Assembly (NCBI GenBank): GCA_036655895.1
Contig: JAVVPF010000009.1
Coordinates: forward strand, 1 to 64,000
Direction: 5' to 3'
DNA from: Cloacibacillus sp.
GTDB taxonomy: Bacteria > Synergistota > Synergistia > Synergistales > Synergistaceae
Length of the DNA: 64,000 nucleotides
The notes beneath the pieces are model-generated. The model was not told the origin of the DNA, ran no database searches, and saw nothing but the letters and a program-made list of their open reading frames with translations. The number at the start of each line of letters is the position of its first letter. Position 1 is the first letter of the stretch. Positions 42,493 through 51,151 of the stretch are shown one piece after another. Position numbers and translations under genes: made by a program.

Positions 42493-45280
42493 CTGGAGGG
42501 TCTCCTTTGAGAGGATACTTTTTTCTGCCGCAAAAACCAGCGCGGCGATCGCCTGCGTTTTCATGGCCGCCTGAGTCATTGTCCGCGTTTTTCTGTGATG
42601 AAGGCGGGCTGCCACGGAGGTCTTCTGTACCGCGGTTTTCCGTCCCGTATATTTTCCAGCGGTTCTTCCCAAGACGTTTTGCCGTAAGCAGCGCCATGTC
42701 CGAGTTGTGATAGAGCGTCTGATACCCGGTTCCATGCTCCGGCGCGATGCTGGCCCCTATGGAACACGATATCTCCGTGTCCTCAACGGACGCGCGCAGC
42801 CTGGCGCACATCTGCTCCAGCCTGCGGGAAAGATGCGCTTCGTCCATCCTTGCCTTCATAAAAACGGCAAATTCGTCGCCGCCCATGCGGCATATAAAGT
42901 CGTCGTCGCGGAAGAGCTCGCGCAATTTCGCGGAAACCATTTTGATGACCTCGTCGCCGCGGTCGTGGCCGTAGAGGTCGTTTATATTTTTAAAGTTGTC
43001 GATGTCGAGCATGAAAAAGATGGCGTTTTCGCCCTCTTGCCCGCAAAAGAACTCCTGCACGCGCCGTTCCATCTCCGCGCGGTTATATAGGCCCGTAAGC
43101 TGATCCAGCCGGGCTTCAAGCGCAAGCTGCCTCATCTTGGACAGCATACGTTTTTCACGTTCAAGCGTCTGGATGGTGTTGCGCGCAGTAACGTTCTGCA
43201 CGCGGTGCACCGCGATATCCATGTTGTACGGAGCGGGCAGAAAATCGCTTGCGCCAAGCGCAAACGCGCGAACTTCAAGCGCCTCGCACGCAGCGCCCGT
43301 AGCTATCACTGGAATAGAGGCAAACTGATGATTGACCCGCAGCTTTTCAAGCAGATGAAATCCGTCCGCAGGAGGCAAAGCGAGGTCAAGCATGACGATA
43401 GCTATTTCGTTGAAATGTTCTTCGATGTATTTGTAGGCGGCCGGCGCGTTGTCGGCCTCCACGATGGAATAGGCGTCCTCAAAATATTTCGCAAGCTTTG
43501 CGCGGTTTGCCTGCTCGCCGTCCGCAATCAGCATCACTTTGGCGCCGGCCTTGCCGCCCGCCGCAAGCGCGCCGTCCAGACAATCGCTCTGGTCGGATAC
43601 AAGGTGGTCGGCAAGCTCCGCGTTCATCACAAGCTCGGCAAATTCGCGCTCCGACATCGGCTCCGCGTAATAATAGCCCTGGACGTACTGGCAGTCCATC
43701 GAGCGCAGCATCTCTATCTGCTCGTGCGTTTCAACGCCCTCGGCTATGACGCGCAGATCCATCCATTTCGCCAGACTGATTATAAAATTAAGGATGTTGC
43801 GGCTGGTGGCAGAGTCAGTTTTCTTCTGGATGAACCGCATATCCAGCTTCAAAACGTCTATGGGCAGTTCTGAGAGCATGTTGAGCGACGAATAGCCGCG
43901 CCCGAAGTCGTCCATACCAATAGAAAAACCAAGCTGTTTCAGCTCATCCACGACGGAAATGAGCTGTTCCGGGTTTTCCGTGTAGGCGGCCTCCGTTATT
44001 TCAAGATGGAGCTGGTTCGGGCGAAGCCCGTGCTTTTTTACGATGCCGGCCAATATCTCAGGCAGATTCGACTGGTAGATGTCTTTTCGTGAGACGTTGA
44101 CTGAGATTGGCACATATTTTTTGCCCTCTTTTATCCAGTTTTCAACTATCTCGCAGGTTTTGTCCCACATATAACGGTCAAGTTCCGTGATGAAGCCGTT
44201 GCGTTCAAAAAGAGGAATGAAGTCGCAGGGGTACATGACGCCAAGCTCCGGGTGCGCCCAGCGCGCGAGCGCCTCCGCTCCCGCGACGCGTTCGCTCCGA
44301 ATATCGTATTTCGGCTGAAAGTAGACCTGAAAGTGCCCAGAGGACAAAGAGTGTTTCATAGTATCGGTGATGGCCTGCTCGCGTATCATCCGCTGGCGGA
44401 TGGAGTCATCATAGTAGGCGCAGACGCATCTGTACTGCCCTTTTAAGCTGTCCGAGGCAAGCATCGCGCGGTCGCACATCAGGGCTACTGAGACGTCGCG
44501 TTCGCTCACCGGATAGACGCCGAATTTAAGCGATATCTTCATGCTGAGCGGATAGTCGGCAAGGCTTCGCTCCGCTTCTTCCAGCACAGGACGGAAGGCC
44601 GCTTCGTCCATCTCCTCGGGAATGAGCGCCGCGAAATGATCCGCGCCGAGCCGCGCACAGATACCGTTTTTGCTCTGCATGTTTTGATAAAGATTTTCAG
44701 CGATATATTTGAGCAGCTTGTCGCCCTCAGCCAGGCCAAAGCTGTCGTTTACAAGCTTGAAACGTTCGATGTCGGTCACTACCAGAGTGTAGCGCCCGTT
44801 TCCCTCGGCATCCATAAATTCTTCGGCGCGGCGGCAGAAGGCGTCTTTATTGTAGAGCCCCGTCAATAGATCGCGTTCGCTCCTGTGGATGCGGACGTTT
44901 GATTCGTAAAGCTCTATAAGGTTCGCCAGCCGTTTGCGCAGCACGGTCGGGTTATAGGGCTTTGAGACGAAATCCCTTGCGCCAAGCTCCAACGCGCGGC
45001 TTTCTGTCTCCTTTTTGTCTTCCTGAGTGGCCACGATGACCGGTATCTCAGAAAGACACTGGTTTTTCTCCATCGCCTCAAGGACGCTGTATCCATCCAT
45101 CACGGGCATTATGAGGTCCAAAATGACCGCGGAGAGGCCGGCGCTCTGCTTTTCCAAAACGGCAAGCGCCTCCGCTCCATTCTCAGCCTCAACTATCTCA
45201 TACTGATCACAGAGCAATTTTTTTAAAATGCGGCGATTGATAACCTGATCGTCAACTATTAGGATTTTCTTGGGCATCAT
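42482..45280 (-). CDS. REC-GGDEF-EAL-REC-GGDEF cyclic-di-GMP signalling protein
   Basis: A 932-residue cytoplasmic protein. REC1 (about 1-120, Asp in AVILDLIMPVMDG); GGDEF1 (about 130-290) degenerate, with GADHF in place of GGDEF; EAL (about 300-560) with intact AEALARW, NVSRKD, EITEAA, DDFGRGYSS, KLD and AEGVE, so phosphodiesterase activity is likely; REC2 (about 585-705, Asp in IVMLDLALPPADG); GGDEF2 (about 715-890) with intact MGGDEF and LDIDNFKNIND, so cyclase activity is possible. It may both make and break c-di-GMP under phosphorylation control by the two hybrid kinases encoded downstream. Start: ATG at 45280 (or the adjacent one at 45277) after GAGG. Confidence 0.92.
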   Translation of the reverse strand: MMPKKILIVDDQVINRRILKKLLCDQYEIVEAENGAEALAVLEKQSAGLSAVILDLIMPVMDGYSVLEAMEKNQCLSEIPVIVATQEDKKETESRALELGARDFVSKPYNPTVLRKRLANLIELYESNVRIHRSERDLLTGLYNKDAFCRRAEEFMDAEGNGRYTLVVTDIERFKLVNDSFGLAEGDKLLKYIAENLYQNMQSKNGICARLGADHFAALIPEEMDEAAFRPVLEEAERSLADYPLSMKISLKFGVYPVSERDVSVALMCDRAMLASDSLKGQYRCVCAYYDDSIRQRMIREQAITDTMKHSLSSGHFQVYFQPKYDIRSERVAGAEALARWAHPELGVMYPCDFIPLFERNGFITELDRYMWDKTCEIVENWIKEGKKYVPISVNVSRKDIYQSNLPEILAGIVKKHGLRPNQLHLEITEAAYTENPEQLISVVDELKQLGFSIGMDDFGRGYSSLNMLSELPIDVLKLDMRFIQKKTDSATSRNILNFIISLAKWMDLRVIAEGVETHEQIEMLRSMDCQYVQGYYYAEPMSEREFAELVMNAELADHLVSDQSDCLDGALAAGGKAGAKVMLIADGEQANRAKLAKYFEDAYSIVEADNAPAAYKYIEEHFNEIAIVMLDLALPPADGFHLLEKLRVNHQFASIPVIATGAACEALEVRAFALGASDFLPAPYNMDIAVHRVQNVTARNTIQTLEREKRMLSKMRQLALEARLDQLTGLYNRAEMERRVQEFFCGQEGENAIFFMLDIDNFKNINDLYGHDRGDEVIKMVSAKLRELFRDDDFICRMGGDEFAVFMKARMDEAHLSRRLEQMCARLRASVEDTEISCSIGASIAPEHGTGYQTLYHNSDMALLTAKRLGKNRWKIYGTENRGTEDLRGSPPSSQKNADNDSGGHENAGDRRAGFCGRKKYPLKGDPPDAE

Positions 45281-45352
45281 AAAGTCCTCTTTTTCCATCA
45301 CGATTATTTCAAGGGGCAAAATGCCTGTCTATGTGCAACATTTCTTTGTTAT

Positions 45353-45381
45353 ATTCTATTCTCATACAATGATAAAAGCAA
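45353..45381 (-). promoter_or_regulatory. Promoter of the signalling operon
   Basis: Minus strand TTGCTT (45376-45381), 17-base spacer, TAGAAT (45353-45358), about 70 bases before the first gene. Confidence 0.55.
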
Positions 45382-45464
45382 GATATATTTAAAAGCTGTA
45401 CAAAATAACTAAAACGTAAGAATTACAATAAAGACTTTAAATTATGATCGCGCAGCGCAGAGAT

Positions 45465-45493
45465 TTGACTATAAAGACGCTCTATCATAAAAT
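45465..45493 (+). promoter_or_regulatory. plsY promoter
   Basis: TTGACT (45465-45470), 17-base spacer, TAAAAT (45488-45493), about 20 bases before the plsY start codon, leaving just room for the GGAG ribosome-binding site. Confidence 0.75.
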
Positions 45494-45513
45494 TTACGCA
45501 AGGAGATGGTGAG

Positions 45514-46119
45514 ATGGCCTTTTTGTTCTGGATGGCCGCCGGGTATCTGGCGGGTTCGTGCCCCACGGGGTTCCTTGTCGCGAAATACATAAAGGGCGCC
45601 GACATCCGCGCGTTTGGCTCAGGCAACATTGGCGCTACAAACGTCGGAAGGTTCATGGGAAGAAGCTGGGCCATAGCCGTCGCTGTCTTCGATATGCTGA
45701 AGGGCGGCCTCGTAGTGCTCGCCGCGTCGCTTTTCACAGAGGACGCCTCGCTGCTGGCCGCGGTTGGAGTATGCGCCGTGATCGGCCACAACTACCCCGT
45801 ATGGCTCGGCCTTCGCGGAGGAAAGGGAGTCGCTACCTCCTTCGGCGTCATCGCATTTTTCAACTTCTTCATGCCGTGGCCCGCTCTCTTGGGCGGCTGG
45901 GCGTGGTACATAATCATGAAGACCACCAAATACGTCTCCGTAGCCTCAATGGGCGGCCTTTTCATCGCCACGCTGTTCACAGCCGCATTCGGTATGCCCT
46001 GGCAGTATACTGCGGCTTCGCTTTTTCTGGCCGCGCTCTCGGTGTGGCGCCACAGAAGCAACATCGCGCGCATCATGGACGGCTCCGAAGTAAAGGTAAA
46101 CTCAAACAAAAAACATTGA
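45514..46119 (+). CDS. plsY: Acyl-phosphate glycerol-3-phosphate acyltransferase
   Basis: A 201-residue membrane protein, typical PlsY length. Conserved PlsY motifs: GYLAGSCPTGFLVAKY and DIRAFGSGNIGATNVGR (motif 1), GHNYPVWLGLRGGKGVATS (motif 2) and a C-terminal IWRHRSNI-like segment (VWRHRSNIARIMDGSE). It moves the acyl group from acyl phosphate to glycerol-3-phosphate, the first step of phospholipid synthesis. gpsA, which makes glycerol-3-phosphate, is elsewhere in this window. Confidence 0.96.
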   Translation: MAFLFWMAAGYLAGSCPTGFLVAKYIKGADIRAFGSGNIGATNVGRFMGRSWAIAVAVFDMLKGGLVVLAASLFTEDASLLAAVGVCAVIGHNYPVWLGLRGGKGVATSFGVIAFFNFFMPWPALLGGWAWYIIMKTTKYVSVASMGGLFIATLFTAAFGMPWQYTAASLFLAALSVWRHRSNIARIMDGSEVKVNSNKKH

Positions 46120-46209
46120 TGGACTGTGTCTGGTGATTTTTTGTTGTTTGGCGATAAGGCATAAAAAAGACCATCCTCGCGGACAATCATATTGTTTTTT
46201 GATTTGTAG

Positions 46210-46389
46210 CTAAGCTAGCACGGACAGCAAAAACGCCATAACGAATATCGCCAAAGCGATAATACCTTTAGCCTGCCAATCTTCTTTAGAGGCTGGTTCA
46301 AATATCTTGTTATTATTGGCCGCTGCTTGTCTCTGCTGCACTAATATTGACATCATAGCAGGGTCGTCGTATATAAATTTATCGGACAT
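46210..46389 (-). CDS. 59-residue tail-anchored microprotein
   Basis: A small open frame on the minus strand with a strong GGGGAGG ribosome-binding site and a good promoter. The product starts MSDKFIYDDPAMMSILVQQR, has a Gln/Ala/Asn-rich middle, and ends in a single hydrophobic helix (GIIALAIFVMAFLLSVLA) at the very C-terminus. That layout suggests a tail-anchored inner-membrane protein with a 40-residue cytoplasmic part. I do not recognise the family. It is a single-gene unit between plsY and the opp operon, transcribed away from opp. Confidence 0.7.
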   Translation of the reverse strand: MSDKFIYDDPAMMSILVQQRQAAANNNKIFEPASKEDWQAKGIIALAIFVMAFLLSVLA

Positions 46390-46412
46390 CAGAACCCCTC
46401 CCCTTTGTGGAC

Positions 46413-46441
46413 AATTAAAACTCTTTTTAAGATTTAGTCAA
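46413..46441 (-). promoter_or_regulatory. Promoter of the 59-residue microprotein
   Basis: Minus strand TTGACT (46436-46441), 17-base spacer, TTAATT (46413-46418), about 24 bases before the start codon. Confidence 0.65.
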
Positions 46442-46512
46442 GAAGAAGTATCGGTTCCGACTGCGCTTGAGTGATATTTTTTCAGGCGATTGACACAAGC
46501 TTATTTTTTCAC

Positions 46513-46541
46513 TTGACTGAAAATTCAGAGCGTGATATATT
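46513..46541 (+). promoter_or_regulatory. opp operon promoter
   Basis: TTGACT (46513-46518), 17-base spacer, TATATT (46536-46541) on the plus strand; the first gene, oppB, begins about 258 bases downstream. Confidence 0.65.
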
Positions 46542-46798
46542 CTCGCAAAGACGTTGGATGAACCTTAGGTACTACCAGATTGAAATGTATACCTAGTATT
46601 CAAGTGACATTAAGTCTGCATGTACCATTCGTTTATACAACAACTTTACACTAAACTAAAAAAACATATTGAGCAATGTCTTTGGAAGGCGTGATGCCGT
46701 TTACCAAATACCAGACGTTTTATTACATCGTCCTTATGTAAGAGGTAATTTGGAAGTTTCAGAATCGTAAAATATTTCTGCCAAAGGATGTGTTAAGA

Positions 46799-47716
46799 TT
46801 GCTAAAATATATTTTAAAACGTACCTTTTCCGCACTGCTGACCCTATGGTTCATAATAACCATCACCTTCCTGATAATGCACAATCTACCCGGAAGTCCC
46901 TTTACGGGCGCACGAGGACTGCCCGACGAGACGCGAGTGGCGCTTGAGGCCAAATACGGGCTCGATAAATCTATCGGCGAGCAGTACGTCACCTATCTTT
47001 TTAATTTTGTGCGCGGCGATTTCGGCGTATCGTATTTAAAAAGGGGTGTGACGACGCGCGCCATCATCGAAAGCGGCTTCCCGTATTCGGCAAAGATAGG
47101 CCTTGTGGCGATCGCCATGATAACGGCCTTCGGCATTTTCTTCGGCGTCTACGCCGCGCTGCGGCAAAATAAGTTTTCGGACAGAGCCTCGATGTTCCTT
47201 GCCACGCTCGGAACGACGATCCCCAGCTTTGTTTTGGCCACTCTTTTCTTGTACGTCTTCAATAAAAAACTTGGGCTGGTCCCCTCTTACGGAGCGGAGA
47301 GCTTCAGCCACTACATAGGCCCCGCATTTGCCATTGGAGCATTTTCCATCGCCTTCATCACAAGGCTCACCAGGACGTCGATGCTCGAAGTGCTGCAGCA
47401 GGATTACATAAGGACGGCGCGCGCGAAGGGACTTTCTAATTTCACGGTGATGACGAGGCACGCGTTGAGAAATGCGCTGATCCCAGTCGTTACCTACCTT
47501 GGCCCGTGCGTGGCGACTATCGTCACAGGCTCGTTCGTCGTTGAGAAAGTTTTTGGCATTCCTGGCATAGGCTGCCTTTTTACCACAAGTATTTTAAACA
47601 GGGACTATTCGCTGATTTTGGGCGTCACGGTATTTTTCGGTTTCCTGCTTGTCTTGATGGTGCTGCTGGTCGACATCCTTTATGTGCTGATCGATCCGAG
47701 AATCAAATACGAATAG
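46799..47716 (+). CDS. oppB: Peptide ABC transporter permease (OppB/DppB)
   Basis: A 305-residue permease with about six helices. It starts MLKYILKRTFSALLTL, carries the BPD_transp_1 EAA loop (DYIRTARAKGLSNFTVMTRHALRNALIP) and ends VLIDPRIKYE, all typical of OppB. Start taken at the TTG at 46799, ten bases after AAAGGA, because the in-frame GTG at 46790 is only one base from that ribosome-binding site. First gene of oppBCDFA, which imports oligopeptides and fits an amino-acid fermenter. Confidence 0.94.
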   Translation: MLKYILKRTFSALLTLWFIITITFLIMHNLPGSPFTGARGLPDETRVALEAKYGLDKSIGEQYVTYLFNFVRGDFGVSYLKRGVTTRAIIESGFPYSAKIGLVAIAMITAFGIFFGVYAALRQNKFSDRASMFLATLGTTIPSFVLATLFLYVFNKKLGLVPSYGAESFSHYIGPAFAIGAFSIAFITRLTRTSMLEVLQQDYIRTARAKGLSNFTVMTRHALRNALIPVVTYLGPCVATIVTGSFVVEKVFGIPGIGCLFTTSILNRDYSLILGVTVFFGFLLVLMVLLVDILYVLIDPRIKYE

Positions 47717-47728
47717 GGAGCGATGACA

Positions 47729-49000
47729 ATGGCAGATTACGACCTCAACGACAGATCTCTCTGGGAAGAGACTGCGCACGACTACTCAAATTCGGAGAAG
47801 ATAGGGCGAAAAAGCCTCACGTTCTATCAGGACGTCTGGAGAAGGTTCAAACAAAACAAGACGGCGATGGTCTCGCTTGCCTTTATAGCTGTGATGACGC
47901 TTGGCGCCGTCGTCGTCCCTTACTTCTGGCCCTACTCGTATTCGGACCAAAACCTCGCCTACTCAAACATCCCCTATAGGCTGGACCTTTACGAACTTCC
48001 GGGAACGGACAAAACATTTTACATAACGGGCGACTATAACGTTTTGCAGGTCTCAAGAAGCGGCGAGCTTGGCAAAATGGCGGAGGTCGCTTTGGACGAC
48101 CCGATAAACAGAAAAAAGAATTTCCTGCTGGACGGCAAGACTATCGACGTCGACTACAGTAAATATTTCCAGGCGAAAAAGAAACTCTATTCCATAAGGA
48201 AGGCTGCCGCGCGCGGAGAGAAGGTAAATCTCGCGCAGGAGGAAAGCGCCCTTGAAAATATGCAGAGATACACCGTTACGGCGGACGGCAAAGAGATAGA
48301 GCCTACGCTTAACGTAAGAAATAAAAACTATATCCTTGGCAACGACGCGCTGGGGCGCGACCTCTTCATCCGCATCATCTACGGCGCGCGCATTTCTCTT
48401 GCGGTGGGCTTTGCAACCGCGCTCGTCTGCTTCATCATCGGGGTCATATTCGGCGGCGTATCCGGCTACTGCGGAGGCAAGGTCGACGACGCTATGATGC
48501 GGTTCGTGGACATAATAAACACGATACCGACTTTGCTGTTCGTCATACTTCTGCGCGTCCTTTTCGACAGCGGCGGTGTTACGACCATCATCCTCACGAT
48601 AGGGCTGACCTACTGGGTCGGGATGGCGCGGCTTGTGCGCGGACAGGTGCTTTCGCTGAAAGAACAGGAGTTCGTGCTCGCTGCAAGGTCGCTTGGCGCG
48701 CCGACCAGCTACATCCTCTTCCGGCATCTTCTGCCAAATATAATGGGGCCTATCATGGTCACAATAACGATGATGATACCGAACGCGATTTTCACAGAGG
48801 CCTTTTTGAGCTTCGTCGGCCTTGGCGTATCCGCGCCGGTGGCCTCATGGGGGACGCTCTGCAACGACGCGCTTGAGGGGCTGTACACCTTCCCTCAGCA
48901 GCTCCTCTTCCCCGCCGCCGCCATCTCACTCACAATTTTGACCTTCAACCTGCTTGGGGACGGCATGCGCGACGCGCTTGACCCCAAACTAAGAAAGTAG
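47729..49000 (+). CDS. oppC: Peptide ABC transporter permease (OppC), extended
   Basis: A 423-residue OppC, about 120 residues longer than the usual 300. After an N-terminal cytoplasmic tail and first helix (about 50-75) comes an extra hydrophilic region of roughly 130 residues, presumably periplasmic, before the standard NYILGNDALGRDLFIRIIYGAR segment, five more helices and the EAA loop (EFVLAARSLGAPTSYILFRHLLPN). Start at the ATG at 47729, eight bases after GGGAG. Pairs with OppB to form the channel. Confidence 0.94.
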   Translation: MADYDLNDRSLWEETAHDYSNSEKIGRKSLTFYQDVWRRFKQNKTAMVSLAFIAVMTLGAVVVPYFWPYSYSDQNLAYSNIPYRLDLYELPGTDKTFYITGDYNVLQVSRSGELGKMAEVALDDPINRKKNFLLDGKTIDVDYSKYFQAKKKLYSIRKAAARGEKVNLAQEESALENMQRYTVTADGKEIEPTLNVRNKNYILGNDALGRDLFIRIIYGARISLAVGFATALVCFIIGVIFGGVSGYCGGKVDDAMMRFVDIINTIPTLLFVILLRVLFDSGGVTTIILTIGLTYWVGMARLVRGQVLSLKEQEFVLAARSLGAPTSYILFRHLLPNIMGPIMVTITMMIPNAIFTEAFLSFVGLGVSAPVASWGTLCNDALEGLYTFPQQLLFPAAAISLTILTFNLLGDGMRDALDPKLRK

Positions 49001-49009
49001 GGCTGAAAA

Positions 49010-50047
49010 ATGTCTGCTAAAGAAACTATTTTAAGTATGCGCGGCCTTTACACCTCGTTTTTTACCCATCTTGGAGAGGTAAAGGCGTTACGGGGCATCG
49101 ACCTTCAGGTAAATAAGGGAGAGGTGCTTGGGATCGTGGGCGAATCCGGCAGCGGCAAAAGCGTTACGGCTCTTTCCGTGATGCGCCTTCTGCTACACCC
49201 CGGAAAGGTGACCGCCGGAGAGATTTTTTTCAAAGGCACCGACCTGCTCAAAAAAAATGAAAATGAGATGTCGCGGATACGCGGCAACGACATAGCGATG
49301 ATCTTCCAGGACCCTATGACGTCGCTGAACCCCGTTTTGAAGATCGGCTTTCAGATTGAGGAGGTGCTCAGAAAGCATCAAAACCTCTCAAAGAAAGAGG
49401 CGGAGGAAAAGGCTGTGCAGATGCTTGAAAAGGTTGGCATACCCGACAGTGAACGCAGAGCTCGCTGCTATCCGCACGAGTTTTCCGGCGGAATGCGCCA
49501 GCGCGCGATGATAGCTATGGCTCTTTCGTGCGAACCGTCGCTGCTAATAGCGGACGAACCTACGACGGCGCTCGACGTGACCATACAGGCGCAGATAATA
49601 CGCCTCATCCGTGAACTGGGCGCAAGCACAGGCGCCTCGACGATACTGATAACGCACGATTTAGGCGTCGTGGCCGACATCTGCGACAGGATAGCCGTCA
49701 TGTACGCGGGGCTGATAATGGAAGAGGGCACGGCGGAGGACATTTTCTTCAATCCGTCACATCCGTACACGATGGGGCTGCTGAAATCCATTCCAAACGC
49801 CGCCGCGGGCGAAAGAGAACGCCTCATACCTATTCCCGGCACGCCGCCCGATCTGCTCAACCCGCCGCAGGGCTGCCCGTTCTCCCCAAGGTGTTCCTTT
49901 GCCATGAATATATGCAACAAACTTCAGCCTGGATACTACGCCCAAAACGACGGACACCGCGCGATGTGCTGGCTTCTTGACGACCGCGCCGCAAAAAACG
50001 AACGTTACTGCTCCATGAAGGGAGGCGTCGGCTCAAATGAAAGATAA
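49010..50047 (+). CDS. oppD: Peptide ABC transporter ATPase (OppD)
   Basis: A 345-residue ATPase: Walker A GESGSGKSV, Q-loop IFQDPMTSLNP, signature FSGGMRQRAMIA, Walker B LLIADEPTTALD, switch His in ITHDLG, and the C-terminal oligo_HPY region with Cys cluster (CPFSPRCSFAMNIC) that often binds an Fe-S cluster in OppD/DppD proteins. Its end overlaps oppF by 11 bases, indicating coupled translation. Confidence 0.95.
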   Translation: MSAKETILSMRGLYTSFFTHLGEVKALRGIDLQVNKGEVLGIVGESGSGKSVTALSVMRLLLHPGKVTAGEIFFKGTDLLKKNENEMSRIRGNDIAMIFQDPMTSLNPVLKIGFQIEEVLRKHQNLSKKEAEEKAVQMLEKVGIPDSERRARCYPHEFSGGMRQRAMIAMALSCEPSLLIADEPTTALDVTIQAQIIRLIRELGASTGASTILITHDLGVVADICDRIAVMYAGLIMEEGTAEDIFFNPSHPYTMGLLKSIPNAAAGERERLIPIPGTPPDLLNPPQGCPFSPRCSFAMNICNKLQPGYYAQNDGHRAMCWLLDDRAAKNERYCSMKGGVGSNER

Positions 50048-51005
50048 CGTTTTGATCGACGTAAAAAATCTAAAAAAATATTTCTATAAGGATACCGGCA
50101 TCATCTCAAAAAAAATGCAGGAGATAAAAGCGGTGGACGACGTCAGCTTCTACATCAAAAAAGGTGAGACGCTGGGCCTCGTCGGTGAATCGGGATGCGG
50201 AAAGACCACCGCGGGCAGGACCATAATGCGGCTCTACGAACCCACCGGAGGCCAGATACTATACAACGAAACGGACATCGCAAAGCTCAGCCAGAAAGAT
50301 TTTATGCCTTACAGAAAAAAAATACAGATGATATTCCAGGACCCCTACGCGTCGCTTGACCCGCGCATGACGGTGGCGGACATAATAGGCGAACCGCTTG
50401 ACATCCACCACCTGGCCTCCGGCAAAGAACGGCAGGAGAGGATATTCGAGCTGCTCGACAAAGTAGGGCTTGGAAAGAACCACGCAAACAGATATCCGCA
50501 CGAATTTTCGGGCGGCCAGCGCCAGAGAATAGGCATCGCAAGGGCGCTTTCCGTCATGCCTGAGTTTATCATCTGCGACGAGCCGATATCGGCGCTCGAC
50601 GTCTCCGTGCAGGCGCAGGTGGTCAACATGCTGGAGGACCTCCAGCACGAGATAGGGCTGACCTATCTTTTCATCGCGCACGACCTTTCGATGGTGCGCC
50701 ACATATCGGACAGAGTGGGCGTCATGTACCTGGGCAGCCTGATGGAGCTGACAACGTCGGATACGCTTTACAACAACCCTCAGCACCCATATACGCAGGC
50801 GCTTTTGTCCTCCATCCCGATACCGAACCCGCGCGCCGAGATAAAAAACATAATACTTGAAGGAGACGTGCCAAGCCCGCTCAACCCGCCATCAGGCTGT
50901 AAGTTCCGAACGCGCTGCCGGTACACAAAAAAAATATGCGCCGAAGAGACGCCGCGCCTGAAAGAGATAGGCGCAGAACATTTTGCGGCGTGCCATCTGT
51001 TTTAA
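50037..51005 (+). CDS. oppF: Peptide ABC transporter ATPase (OppF)
   Basis: A 322-residue ATPase: Walker A GESGCGKTT, Q-loop IFQDPYASLDP, signature FSGGQRQRIGIA, Walker B FIICDEPISALD, switch His in IAHDLS, and a C-terminal Cys-rich oligo_HPY tail (CKFRTRCRYTKKIC). Forms a heterodimer with OppD to drive peptide import. Starts inside the end of oppD. Confidence 0.95.
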   Translation: MKDNVLIDVKNLKKYFYKDTGIISKKMQEIKAVDDVSFYIKKGETLGLVGESGCGKTTAGRTIMRLYEPTGGQILYNETDIAKLSQKDFMPYRKKIQMIFQDPYASLDPRMTVADIIGEPLDIHHLASGKERQERIFELLDKVGLGKNHANRYPHEFSGGQRQRIGIARALSVMPEFIICDEPISALDVSVQAQVVNMLEDLQHEIGLTYLFIAHDLSMVRHISDRVGVMYLGSLMELTTSDTLYNNPQHPYTQALLSSIPIPNPRAEIKNIILEGDVPSPLNPPSGCKFRTRCRYTKKICAEETPRLKEIGAEHFAACHLF

Positions 51006-51151
51006 CAATTTCCAAACGATATAAAAAATCTGAAGGGAGATATGCCGTGCGGCAAAGATAGCGCTTGATAGGGATAAACTGGTACAGGCGGCGTTTCACG
51101 CAAAAGACGGATATGGCGAAATCAGCCTTGAAAGAGAGAGGAGAATTTACT

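Larger units (their letters stand above)
46390..46798. other. AT-rich intergenic region with two divergent promoters
   Basis: About 400 bases without a credible gene and clearly more AT-rich than the flanks. It contains the microprotein promoter (minus) and a strong plus-strand promoter, leaving a roughly 250-base untranslated leader before oppB. That leader could hold regulatory RNA structure, but I recognised no known riboswitch. Confidence 0.6.
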
